From contig DTVJ01000272.1 of the NCBI GenBank assembly GCA_012963565.1, positions 11,250 through 17,339 on the forward strand: a DNA stretch of 6,090 bases, written 5' to 3'. This DNA is from Piscirickettsiaceae bacterium. GTDB lineage: Bacteria > Pseudomonadota > Gammaproteobacteria > PS1 > Pseudothioglobaceae. Under the pieces are notes generated by a model. That model did no database searches. It saw only the letters and a program-made list of their open reading frames with translations, and had not been told where the DNA came from. Every line of letters begins with the position of its first letter. Within the stretch, counting starts at the first letter, position 1. This document shows, one piece after another, positions 1 to 5,831 of this stretch. The position numbers and the translations under genes were made by a program.

Positions 1-191
1 TCTTTGTCAGGATTTTCAGATTCTAAGAAAAGCAATTGAGCCACAATGACGTTAGCCATGTAATCTTCAACTGGGCCGACTAAAAAAATAACGCGCTCTT
101 TTAAAAGGCGCGAATAAATATCATAGGCACGTTCACCTCGGGCAGATTGCTCTACCACCATTGGGATTTGATTTAAATTCTGTATTGTCAT
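1..191 (-). CDS. clpP: ATP-dependent Clp protease proteolytic subunit ClpP, N-terminal part (runs off the left edge)
   Basis: ClpP is the serine peptidase that forms the two-ring proteolytic chamber of ClpXP/ClpAP in the cytoplasm. Only the first 63 codons are in view. They read MTIQNLNQIPMVVEQ, then ARGERAYDIYSRLLKERVIF (residues 17-36), then VEDYMANVIVAQLLFLESEN (41-60). This is the highly conserved ClpP N-terminus: axial loop, first helix and first strand. The catalytic Ser, His and Asp lie outside the window. The leader before IPMVVEQ is short compared with the E. coli propeptide. The ATG follows the tig stop codon with no gap (TAAATG on the minus strand), and I see no Shine-Dalgarno sequence in the preceding 20 or so bases. 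Translation therefore probably depends on ribosomes finishing tig. In many proteobacteria clpX comes next; that would be outside this window. Confidence 0.96.
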   Translation of the reverse strand, partial: MTIQNLNQIPMVVEQSARGERAYDIYSRLLKERVIFLVGPVEDYMANVIVAQLLFLESENPDK

Positions 192-1499
192 TTATACTTG
201 TTGTTGCGTTAGTTGCGTTACTTCCTGAAACTTTCTGTTTTTATCGGTAACGGTTGCTTTTTCTAAAATAGTCTCTTGCACCATTTTTTCCACCACTAAT
301 AACTCAACATGGGTAAGTCTTGTTGGGTCTTCGTTGTAATAGTCTACCATTTGTTGTGCATTTTCGCCATACATCTGCGACATCTCTTCTAACTTGGCAT
401 CAATCTGCTCCTTGCTTGCGGTTAGGTCATGATTGCTAGCAACTTCGGCTATTAATAAGCCCATCTTAACACGGCGCTCTGCCTCTGTATTGAATGCAGA
501 CGCTACTAGGTTGCCTTGAGATGGCATGCCTTGTTGTTGCATACGTGCTTCCATTTCTTGCAATAAGTTCTGCGCTTCGTTATCAATACTGCCTTGTGGC
601 ACTACAAAATCATTTGCCGCTAATAATTCATTAAAAATTGCATTTTTATTTTCTTCGGCAAGACGGTTATCAATCTCAACACGCATCTGCTCTTTCATGC
701 TCTTCTTCAAAGCATCCATATCTTTTTCACCAAATTTCTCGGCAAACTTATTGTCTAATTTTGGCTCTTTAGGTGATGCTACTTCTTTTACTGTTATTTC
801 AAAAGTGACATCTTTGCCTGCTAACTGCGGCGCATGATAATCTTTAGGGAAGGTTAAATCCAAATTGGTTGATTTGCCTGCTGCAATATCAGTCAAACCA
901 TCTTCAAATCCTTTGATCATTGATCCTTTACCCAGTATCAGTTGAAAATCAGTTGCTTCGCCGCCTTCAAACACTTCACCATCGATTATGCCTTTGAAGT
1001 CAACCGTAACTTGGTCACCATCTTTAGATTTGCGCTTCACAGATTTATATTCAGTTGATTGATCAATCAAGCCTGTCATAGTTCTGTCTTCGTCTGCTTT
1101 GGTGATTTTTACTTTAATTTGCTCAATTTTTAACTTGGAAAAATCAGCAATTTTAATTTCAGGATAAACTTCAAACTCGACTACATAAGAGAAATCATTC
1201 TCATCACTTGAATCCACCTTAGTGATCATTGGTCGTGCTGCCGGCGTTACTTTCGCATCTGTTAATGCGTCAGCTAAAGTTTCATTTACAATTTCATTCA
1301 CTGCATCCGTACTGGCTCTTTCACCAAATTGCTTACGCAAAATAGACAAAGGCACCTTGCCTTTTCTAAAACCATCAATGGTTACTTGCGAGGCCATACT
1401 TTGTAAAACTTTATCCATTTTTTGCTTAAAGATATCAATAGGTAGTTCAACGGTTAATGATCTTTTTAGACCGTCTAATGTTTCTAGCGAAGTTTTCAT
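192..1499 (-). CDS. tig: Trigger factor, ribosome-associated chaperone and peptidyl-prolyl isomerase
   Basis: Trigger factor binds the ribosome beside the exit tunnel and shelters nascent chains. At 435 aa it is close to the 432 aa of the E. coli protein. The ribosome-binding domain fills roughly residues 1-115 and holds the signature loop GFRKGKVP at 43-50. An FKBP-type isomerase domain spans about 160-245 (from GDQVTVDFKG, through GSMIKGFEDGL at 192-202, to FEITVKEV). The rest is the helical C-terminal chaperone arm, ending in a short Gln-rich tail, LTQQQV. The ATG at 1499 fits the family's N-terminus; only a weak GGA about 10 bases upstream could act as a Shine-Dalgarno site. A sigma70-like promoter lies about 37 bases upstream. 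The gene abuts clpP directly downstream, so the two are almost certainly one transcript. Nothing is missing or broken. Confidence 0.97.
   Translation of the reverse strand: MKTSLETLDGLKRSLTVELPIDIFKQKMDKVLQSMASQVTIDGFRKGKVPLSILRKQFGERASTDAVNEIVNETLADALTDAKVTPAARPMITKVDSSDENDFSYVVEFEVYPEIKIADFSKLKIEQIKVKITKADEDRTMTGLIDQSTEYKSVKRKSKDGDQVTVDFKGIIDGEVFEGGEATDFQLILGKGSMIKGFEDGLTDIAAGKSTNLDLTFPKDYHAPQLAGKDVTFEITVKEVASPKEPKLDNKFAEKFGEKDMDALKKSMKEQMRVEIDNRLAEENKNAIFNELLAANDFVVPQGSIDNEAQNLLQEMEARMQQQGMPSQGNLVASAFNTEAERRVKMGLLIAEVASNHDLTASKEQIDAKLEEMSQMYGENAQQMVDYYNEDPTRLTHVELLVVEKMVQETILEKATVTDKNRKFQEVTQLTQQQV
203..220. repeat. Perfect 9-bp tandem duplication at the 3' end of tig
   Basis: The unit gttgcgtta occurs twice in direct succession. 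On the coding (minus) strand it falls in the last codons of tig and yields the tail V-T-Q-L-T-Q-Q-Q-V. The unit length is a multiple of three, so gain or loss of a copy would keep the frame and the tig/clpP junction. This is probably a simple slippage duplication without function. Confidence 0.75.
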
Positions 1500-1535
1500 T
1501 GTTATAAATCCGATATTGTGCTTAAAAAAGAATGA

Positions 1536-1563
1536 ATTATACCTGATGGGACGGTATTTTCAC
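1536..1563 (-). promoter_or_regulatory. Probable sigma70-type promoter of tig-clpP
   Basis: Read on the minus strand, a perfect TATAAT (1536-1541) is preceded, after a 16-bp spacer, by GTGAAA (1558-1563), a four-of-six match to TTGACA. Transcription would start near 1529, leaving a leader of about 30 nt before the tig ATG. The site lies between the terminator of the upstream cytochrome gene (1571-1596) and tig, where a promoter must sit if tig has its own transcript. Confidence 0.6.
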
Positions 1564-1570
1564 ATGCAAT

Positions 1571-1596
1571 AAAAAAGGCAGTAAGTACTGCCTTTT
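1571..1596 (-). terminator. Intrinsic terminator of the cytochrome c4 gene
   Basis: GGCAGT (1577-1582) pairs with ACTGCC (1587-1592) around a 4-nt loop. Flanking A and T runs extend the stem by up to four A:T pairs (1573-1576 with 1593-1596). Read on the minus strand, the hairpin is followed by six T residues (1571-1576). It lies 40-65 bases past the c4 stop codon and upstream of the tig promoter, so it separates the two transcription units. Confidence 0.85.
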
Positions 1597-1635
1597 CTAG
1601 TTGATTGAAGACTAAAAAATCTTTAAAAAGAAAGT

Positions 1636-2277
1636 TTAATGTAAACCAGCGATATACTCAGAAACTGCATCAATTTCTGCATTGGTTAAACTCTTAGTAA
1701 AGTTAATCATCATGCCTTCATAATCATTTGTTCTACTAGGTTGGCTATCACCTGTTTGTGCATTGATTGAATCTTGACGGAAAGCTTTTAATTGTGTAGC
1801 AACATAAGTGGCATGCTGTGAAGATAAGGCTGGGAAACCTGCAGATGGAATGCCTTTGCCTTGTGGGCCGTGACATGCAATACAAGCCGTCACACCAGTG
1901 TCTTTTTTACCACCTCGGTAAATCTTTTCACCTAAAGCAATATTGGCATCTTTCTTAGCCACACCTTGAGTAACCGTTTGCGCTGCATAATACGCAGACA
2001 AATTAGCCATATCTGTATCAGTTAATGGCGCAACCATACCTGCCATCATGGCATCAACACGAGCGCCTGATTTAAAGTCTCTTAATTGCTTTAGTAAATA
2101 CGCTTCGCTTTGGCCAGCTAACTTTGGAAAACTAGGTACAACTGAGTTACCATTAACGCCATGACAACCAATACAAGTTGCCGCTTTAGCTTGGCCCTGT
2201 GCTGCGTCGCCTGCTGCTATGGTATGAGTTGAGGCTAAAGTAAGTACAGTAATAAAAGCAAGTGCTAGTTTGTTCAT
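1636..2277 (-). CDS. Cytochrome c4, dihaem periplasmic electron carrier
   Basis: This is a 213-aa exported dihaem cytochrome c of the c4 family, which passes electrons in the periplasm, typically towards cytochrome oxidases and often while attached to the inner membrane. A signal peptide covers about residues 1-22 (basic MNK, hydrophobic core, likely cut after TIAA). Two haem sites are visible: C35-x2-C38-H39 and C132-x2-C135-H136. Likely methionine ligands lie in the Met-rich stretches MMAGM (77-81) and GMMINF (188-193). The order haem-PKLAG-YLLKQL-Met, repeated as haem-FPAL-YVATQLKAF-Met and ending EYIAGLH, is characteristic of c4. Its length is normal. A good ribosome site, AAGGAA, lies 8 bases before the ATG. 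It follows a monohaem cytochrome gene on the same strand, but a strong terminator lies between them. Confidence 0.94.
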   Translation of the reverse strand: MNKLALAFITVLTLASTHTIAAGDAAQGQAKAATCIGCHGVNGNSVVPSFPKLAGQSEAYLLKQLRDFKSGARVDAMMAGMVAPLTDTDMANLSAYYAAQTVTQGVAKKDANIALGEKIYRGGKKDTGVTACIACHGPQGKGIPSAGFPALSSQHATYVATQLKAFRQDSINAQTGDSQPSRTNDYEGMMINFTKSLTNAEIDAVSEYIAGLH

Positions 2278-2294
2278 GAGTTGTTCCTTTTTAC

Positions 2295-2332
2295 AAAAAA
2301 ATAAGCCGATATTATACTCAATATCGGCTTAT
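2295..2332 (-). terminator. Strong intrinsic terminator after the monohaem cytochrome c gene
   Basis: A perfect 13-bp inverted repeat pairs 2301-2313 with 2320-2332 around the 6-nt loop 2314-2319. Read on the minus strand it ends in a run of seven T residues (2295-2301, the last overlapping the stem). It is placed to stop transcripts of the monohaem cytochrome gene, and it sits only about 20 bases before the c4 start codon. The right-hand side has no T run, so it is directional. Confidence 0.88.
2311..2316 (-). promoter_or_regulatory. Possible -10 element for cytochrome c4 inside the terminator hairpin
   Basis: A perfect TATAAT on the minus strand spans the loop and the end of one arm of the terminator hairpin. 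Initiation about 7 bases downstream (near 2304) would leave a leader of about 27 nt holding the AAGGAA ribosome site. I find no good -35 hexamer at 16-18 bp spacing, and no TGn extension. A weaker alternative -10, TATGAT, lies at 2331-2336. No room for a promoter remains between the terminator and the ribosome site. Confidence 0.35.
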
Positions 2333-2373
2333 CATAATATAGCATTTAAATCTTAAACCCTATAAATTACTCA

Positions 2374-2387
2374 GCGGTTAAAACCGC
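2374..2387. repeat. Small perfect palindrome downstream of the monohaem cytochrome gene
   Basis: GCGGTT (2374-2379) and AACCGC (2382-2387) form a perfect inverted repeat with only two central bases, so an RNA hairpin would have five pairs and a four-base loop. It lies 8 bases past the stop codon of the monohaem cytochrome gene. No T run follows on either strand, so it is not an intrinsic terminator by itself. It could be a 3'-end stabilising hairpin or a chance palindrome. Confidence 0.45.
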
Positions 2388-2394
2388 GAATACT

Positions 2395-2682
2395 TTATTG
2401 ACCAGCTAAGAAATCAGCGATTGCTTGCTCGTGACCTAGGGCCATTGGTGCCATCGCATTCATAGTTGGATCTTTACGTGCACCAGATTGGAAATCTTTA
2501 AGTTGCTTAACAAGGAATGCAGCATCTTTACCAGCTAATTTTGGAGCACTTGCACCTGCACCATTAGCACCATGACAACCAACACAACCTAATGCGTTAT
2601 ACATGCCTGCACCATCTGCTTGAACTGAAAAAGAACCCATTGACATTGCAACTGTAGCTGCTACTAATAAAACTTTCTTCAT
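2395..2682 (-). CDS. Small exported monohaem class I cytochrome c
   Basis: This is a 95-aa precursor of a soluble periplasmic monohaem cytochrome c. The signal peptide is MKKVLLVAATVAMSMGSFSVQA, cut about residue 22 to leave a mature protein of some 73 residues. The haem site is C33-x2-C36-H37; the axial methionine should be among M74, M77 and M80 (MNAMAPM). I chose the ATG at 2682, not the in-frame ATG at 2703, because a strong ribosome site, TAAGGAG (2689-2695), lies 6 bases before it and because a standard signal peptide starts there; the longer version would add MKNKERV. The stretch PKLAGKDAAFLVKQLKDFQS (48-67) closely resembles the matching part of the neighbouring c4 protein. It probably serves as a small electron shuttle in the same respiratory branch. 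The exact subfamily (c553-like or c5-like) cannot be settled by eye. Confidence 0.9.
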   Translation of the reverse strand: MKKVLLVAATVAMSMGSFSVQADGAGMYNALGCVGCHGANGAGASAPKLAGKDAAFLVKQLKDFQSGARKDPTMNAMAPMALGHEQAIADFLAGQ

Positions 2683-2688
2683 TACTCT

Positions 2689-2695
2689 CTCCTTA
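2689..2695 (-). promoter_or_regulatory. Ribosome binding site that decides the monohaem cytochrome start
   Basis: On the minus strand this reads TAAGGAG, 6 bases before the ATG at 2682. An upstream in-frame ATG at 2703 would place the same bases inside the coding region and has no ribosome site of its own (TTTTAGTT precedes it). Confidence 0.8.
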
Positions 2696-2719
2696 TTTTT
2701 CATAACTAAAATATATAAT

Positions 2720-2742
2720 GGTATCTAAATACCGTAAGCGGT
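2720..2742. promoter_or_regulatory. Two adjacent short palindromes in the divergent control region
   Basis: GGTAT-CTAA-ATACC (2720-2733) is a perfect 5+5 inverted repeat with a 4-base centre. It overlaps a second one, ACCG-TAAG-CGGT (2731-2742). Both lie in the 61 bp between the divergent cytochrome and engB genes, in what would be the cytochrome mRNA leader. They could be a dimeric regulator site or leader hairpins. I do not recognise the motif; it does not match the FNR-type TTGAT-N4-ATCAA consensus. Confidence 0.3.
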
Positions 2743-2744
2743 TA

Positions 2745-2772
2745 ATTATACACCATTTTTTATAATGCGCAA
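2745..2772 (-). promoter_or_regulatory. Probable promoter of the monohaem cytochrome c gene
   Basis: On the minus strand a perfect TATAAT (2745-2750) is preceded, after 16 bp, by TTGCGC (2767-2772), which keeps the TTG of the -35 consensus. The start would be near 2738, giving a leader of about 55 nt that contains the overlapping palindromes. The -35 hexamer lies in the first codons of the divergent engB gene, so the two promoters must share space. Confidence 0.5.
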
Positions 2773-3364
2773 TTCCTACCCACAAGCTAAATTTTTACTC
2801 TCATGCCCATCGCTCAAAGGCTGCCCCCCGGATCAAGGCTATGAGGTGATTTTTGCTGGGCGCTCTAATGCTGGAAAGTCTAGCGCTATCAATACACTTA
2901 CTTTACAAAAAAAGTTGGCTAAAGTCTCTCGAACCCCCGGTAGAACGCAACATTTGGTATTTTTTGAATTGGATGAAAATCGTCGCCTAGTTGACTTACC
3001 AGGTTATGGCTACGCCAAGGTACCTGAGCACGTTAAAAGACAATGGCATATCGATATGAGTGAGTATTTTGAAAAACGTCGATGTCTTGCAGGTGCCGTA
3101 TTGGTAATGGATGTACGTCGACCACTAACGCCTTTTGATCAAATGATGCTTGACTGGTGTGTGAGTATTAACTTGCCGACACAAATACTACTAACTAAAT
3201 CAGACAAACTCAAAAAAGGTGCTGCCAGCAATGCCCGACTCAAGGTAATGCGTGAAATTAAACAACATCCTTATGTAGATGTACAATTATTCTCCAGTCT
3301 AAAAAAACAAGGTTTGGAAGAGCTCTGGAGTAGATTAGATACTTTCTTCGGCTATGTTGATTAA
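2765..3364 (+). CDS. engB: Ribosome biogenesis GTP-binding protein EngB/YihA/YsxC
   Basis: EngB is an essential TRAFAC-class GTPase that assists late assembly of the 50S ribosomal subunit in the cytoplasm. All G motifs are present in the 199-aa product: G1 GRSNAGKS at 32-39, G2 TPGRT at 57-61, G3 DLPGYG at 77-82, G4 TKSD at 144-147 and G5 SSLK at 177-180. Length and the N-terminal pattern (aromatic-rich leader, then YEVIFAGRSNAGKSS) match E. coli YihA, which is slightly longer at the C-terminus. The ATG at 2765 is the only reasonable start: an in-frame stop lies at 2735 with no ATG, GTG or TTG between. No Shine-Dalgarno sequence precedes it, only T/A-rich bases, and TATAAT overlaps the start codon. 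It overlaps the following nuclease gene by 11 bp, so they are probably co-transcribed. It diverges from the cytochrome genes, a common gammaproteobacterial arrangement. Confidence 0.96.
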   Translation: MRNSYPQAKFLLSCPSLKGCPPDQGYEVIFAGRSNAGKSSAINTLTLQKKLAKVSRTPGRTQHLVFFELDENRRLVDLPGYGYAKVPEHVKRQWHIDMSEYFEKRRCLAGAVLVMDVRRPLTPFDQMMLDWCVSINLPTQILLTKSDKLKKGAASNARLKVMREIKQHPYVDVQLFSSLKKQGLEELWSRLDTFFGYVD

Positions 3365-5831
3365 TGTTAATCTAAACCAAATCACTGCCGATGATCTCGT
3401 CGTCTTAGCCAATAATCGACAAGTATTAGCCTTTAAAAGAACTTGGGCTTTGCGAAAAGGTATCTCTGCATTACCTAAAGCCTTATCTTGGAAACAATAC
3501 TTGCATCACACTTGGCGTGCAATCAATCCTAATTCATCATCTCGATTCATCTCAACCATTGAATCTAGAACACTGATTGCACAATCTATGACTCGTTTGG
3601 GGCAAGTCGTTGACAATCGCTTGTTGGATGAAGTGGTGAAAAATATTGACTACTGCCATGCACACTTAATTAACCCTAGTCAATTATTAGAATCACATAT
3701 TGAAAGTTGTGAGCTGTTTAGCGCGTGGATGCAAGATTACCAGCAAATCAAACTTAAACTAGGCTTGGTGGATGTAAATGATTTGTCCAATCTGATTATT
3801 AATCGTGAGGTTGATATTGCCAAGCCTTATATTTATGGCTTTAAAACCCTCACTCCAGAACAATCACTTTTACTCATGAATACCGGCTATCAAATTCTCA
3901 ATGCCAACCAGCCTAATGAGCGTAGTCAAAACAAGACCTTTCAAACAACCCATGATGAAATCCTCAGTGCAGCCAAATGGGCCAAAGACTTACATGAGTT
4001 ACATCCTGACAAACACATTGCTATTGTTAGTCCAAAGCTCAACAATGAACATTACCAAATCAAATCAATTTTTGACCAAGTGTTTGCTGATGTCTTGAAC
4101 GAGACTGGGCAAAAAGCTTATAACATTTCCTTGGGTCTGCCACTCATACAATATCCATTCATTCAACATTTGCTCTGTGTTTTGCAACTTAGCCAACAAC
4201 TACAAAATAATCGCATTAACAGTGATACGTTTAATGCGGTAATTGTATCGCCTTATATTGCCCATGCTAAGGCTGAGCGCTCTAATCGAGCATTACTGGT
4301 CAATCGGGTTTTATCCTTGTCGAAAACTCACTTCAAACTTGAAAGACTCAGCCAATATTTATCCAGCACACCGTTATTAAAAGAGTTACTTAATACGATT
4401 GCCACTCATTCAATCAATACTCAACAAGCTCCTGATGAATGGCTATTGAGTTTTAACAAGTACTTGCAACTATGGGGCTTTGCTACTGATAGAACACTAT
4501 CTAGCGTTGAATACCAGCTATTTAACAAATACCAACAAACTAGTTTAGGGCTTAATCAGTTGGCACAAACGCAAGGCAAGGTTAGTGCTACACAAGCCAT
4601 AGCAGATTTAAAAAACTGGCTCTCACAAGTGATATTCCAAGCTCAATCTGCCAAAACACCTATCCAAATACTCGGTAGCTTAGAAGCTGAAGGTTTGTAT
4701 TTTGATGCAGCCTGGGTGCTTGGTATGACTGATGATTTCTTGCCGGCATCGCTTAACTCGCCACGTTTTATTCCATCGAATATAGCCACAGAACACCAAA
4801 TCCCTCATAGTAATTTTGAGCTGATTGCGCAAGATGCCAAGGATACATTAGGTAATTTAATCAATCTATCCGATCAGGTGATTTGTAGTTACGCCAAAAC
4901 TCACCTTGAGAGCGAACTACAAGCCTCTCCTCTACTTGAGTTTAATAGTGAAGTTGAAATATTGGAAAGTAATCATCAGTCTGCAACATTGGAAACCCTA
5001 ACTGATACACAGGTGAGTGAGCTGTCAAACAAACAAATAAGCGGTGGCGTGGGTGTTTTAAAAGACCAAATGGCTTGCCCCTTCAAAGGCTTTGTTCATC
5101 GCTTAAACATCAATCACTTTGATGCGCCACATATTGGGCTAAATCGTGCAGAGCAAGGTGATATTATCCACAAAGTCTTAGAAAAAATTTATCAGCGCAG
5201 GCAATCACGTGCCGAACTACTGGCTTATAACCAAGACGAACTAAGTAGCTTAATCAACACAAGTATTGAGCACGAATTAAGTCGTTACCCTCAATCTGGT
5301 TTCACCCAAATAGAGCACGACCGACTCACTCAAATGATTAATAAATTTATCGATACTGAAAAACAGCGCGATGAATTTAGAGTAATTGCCACCGAGCAAG
5401 TGATTGAAGCAGATGTGAATGGTCTAAGCTTTACCACGCGACTCGACCGCGTGGATGAAATGGAAAATGGCGATCGCATTATTTTTGATTATAAAACTGG
5501 CAACATTCCAAGTAACCCTTGGTGTGGTGATCCGATCAAAGAACCACAACTACCAATTTATGCAACGACCAACCAAGCAGATGGCGTTGCTTTTATCAAG
5601 CCTGCAGCCGATAAGATTAGTTACATCGGATTGGCTAAAAATAAAGACTCACTACCTAATAAAACCTCACAACAAAAATCCTGCGCTGAGTGGGATGAGC
5701 AACTCAAGCTTTGGCGAAAACAGCTTGATCGAACTAGCTTAGACTATCAACAAGGCAAGGCAGAAGTGCTACCGACGAAGCACGCTTGTGAATATTGTGA
5801 ATATGCTTCACTCTGTCGAGTTGAGAAATAA
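3354..5831 (+). CDS. AddB-like PD-(D/E)XK nuclease, 'probable DNA repair protein' family (TIGR03623 type)
   Basis: This 825-aa cytoplasmic protein has the build of AddB-related nucleases. The C-terminal RecB-type nuclease domain shows GDIIHKV with H606, LDRVD (697-701) with D698 and D701, DYKTG (712-716) with D712 and K714, and QLPIYA (732-737); the catalytic set looks intact. Four cysteines, C575 ahead of the domain and C812-x2-C815-x5-C821 at the end, match the iron-sulphur staple of AddB. The middle part has a degenerate UvrD-like helicase core (HIAIVSP at 221-227; ISLGLPL; LGSLEAEGLYFDAAWVLGMT at 440-459). I see no Walker A motif, so it is probably not an ATPase itself. Family members are usually about 900 aa, so this one is slightly short. 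The ATG lies inside the end of engB without a clear ribosome site, suggesting coupled translation. Its role in DNA end processing, probably with a separate UvrD/AddA-like helicase, is inferred from the family; no partner is in view. Confidence 0.88.
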   Translation: MLINVNLNQITADDLVVLANNRQVLAFKRTWALRKGISALPKALSWKQYLHHTWRAINPNSSSRFISTIESRTLIAQSMTRLGQVVDNRLLDEVVKNIDYCHAHLINPSQLLESHIESCELFSAWMQDYQQIKLKLGLVDVNDLSNLIINREVDIAKPYIYGFKTLTPEQSLLLMNTGYQILNANQPNERSQNKTFQTTHDEILSAAKWAKDLHELHPDKHIAIVSPKLNNEHYQIKSIFDQVFADVLNETGQKAYNISLGLPLIQYPFIQHLLCVLQLSQQLQNNRINSDTFNAVIVSPYIAHAKAERSNRALLVNRVLSLSKTHFKLERLSQYLSSTPLLKELLNTIATHSINTQQAPDEWLLSFNKYLQLWGFATDRTLSSVEYQLFNKYQQTSLGLNQLAQTQGKVSATQAIADLKNWLSQVIFQAQSAKTPIQILGSLEAEGLYFDAAWVLGMTDDFLPASLNSPRFIPSNIATEHQIPHSNFELIAQDAKDTLGNLINLSDQVICSYAKTHLESELQASPLLEFNSEVEILESNHQSATLETLTDTQVSELSNKQISGGVGVLKDQMACPFKGFVHRLNINHFDAPHIGLNRAEQGDIIHKVLEKIYQRRQSRAELLAYNQDELSSLINTSIEHELSRYPQSGFTQIEHDRLTQMINKFIDTEKQRDEFRVIATEQVIEADVNGLSFTTRLDRVDEMENGDRIIFDYKTGNIPSNPWCGDPIKEPQLPIYATTNQADGVAFIKPAADKISYIGLAKNKDSLPNKTSQQKSCAEWDEQLKLWRKQLDRTSLDYQQGKAEVLPTKHACEYCEYASLCRVEK

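Noticed and set aside
526..1572. Two plus-strand open frames (526-837 and 1222-1572) opposite tig
   Set aside because: They lie antisense to an unmistakable, full-length trigger factor. Their translations are Ser/Cys/Leu-rich without recognisable motifs, and no ribosome site or promoter supports them.
1500..1635. Possible small RNA or tRNA between tig and c4
   Set aside because: The only structure is the c4 terminator, and the rest is accounted for by the tig promoter and leader. No cloverleaf or other RNA signature is visible.
2683..2703. Longer form of the monohaem cytochrome starting at the ATG at 2703
   Set aside because: The extra seven codons contain the ribosome site for the inner ATG, and the inner start gives a standard signal peptide beginning MKKVLL.
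2373..2745. 9-bp direct repeat AGCGGTTAA at 2373-2381 and 2737-2745 flanking the monohaem cytochrome gene, as a possible mobile-element target duplication
   Set aside because: The gene between shows no transposase or terminal inverted repeats, its codon style matches its neighbours, and a single 9-mer match at this distance in A+T-rich DNA is weak evidence.
3901..4098. Small plus-strand open frame inside the nuclease gene
   Set aside because: It lies in another frame of a continuous, family-like coding region, and its product is low in recognisable features.
5455..5742. 95-codon plus-strand open frame inside the nuclease domain
   Set aside because: It overlaps, out of frame, the segment encoding DYKTG and QLPIYA, which is clearly the real coding frame.
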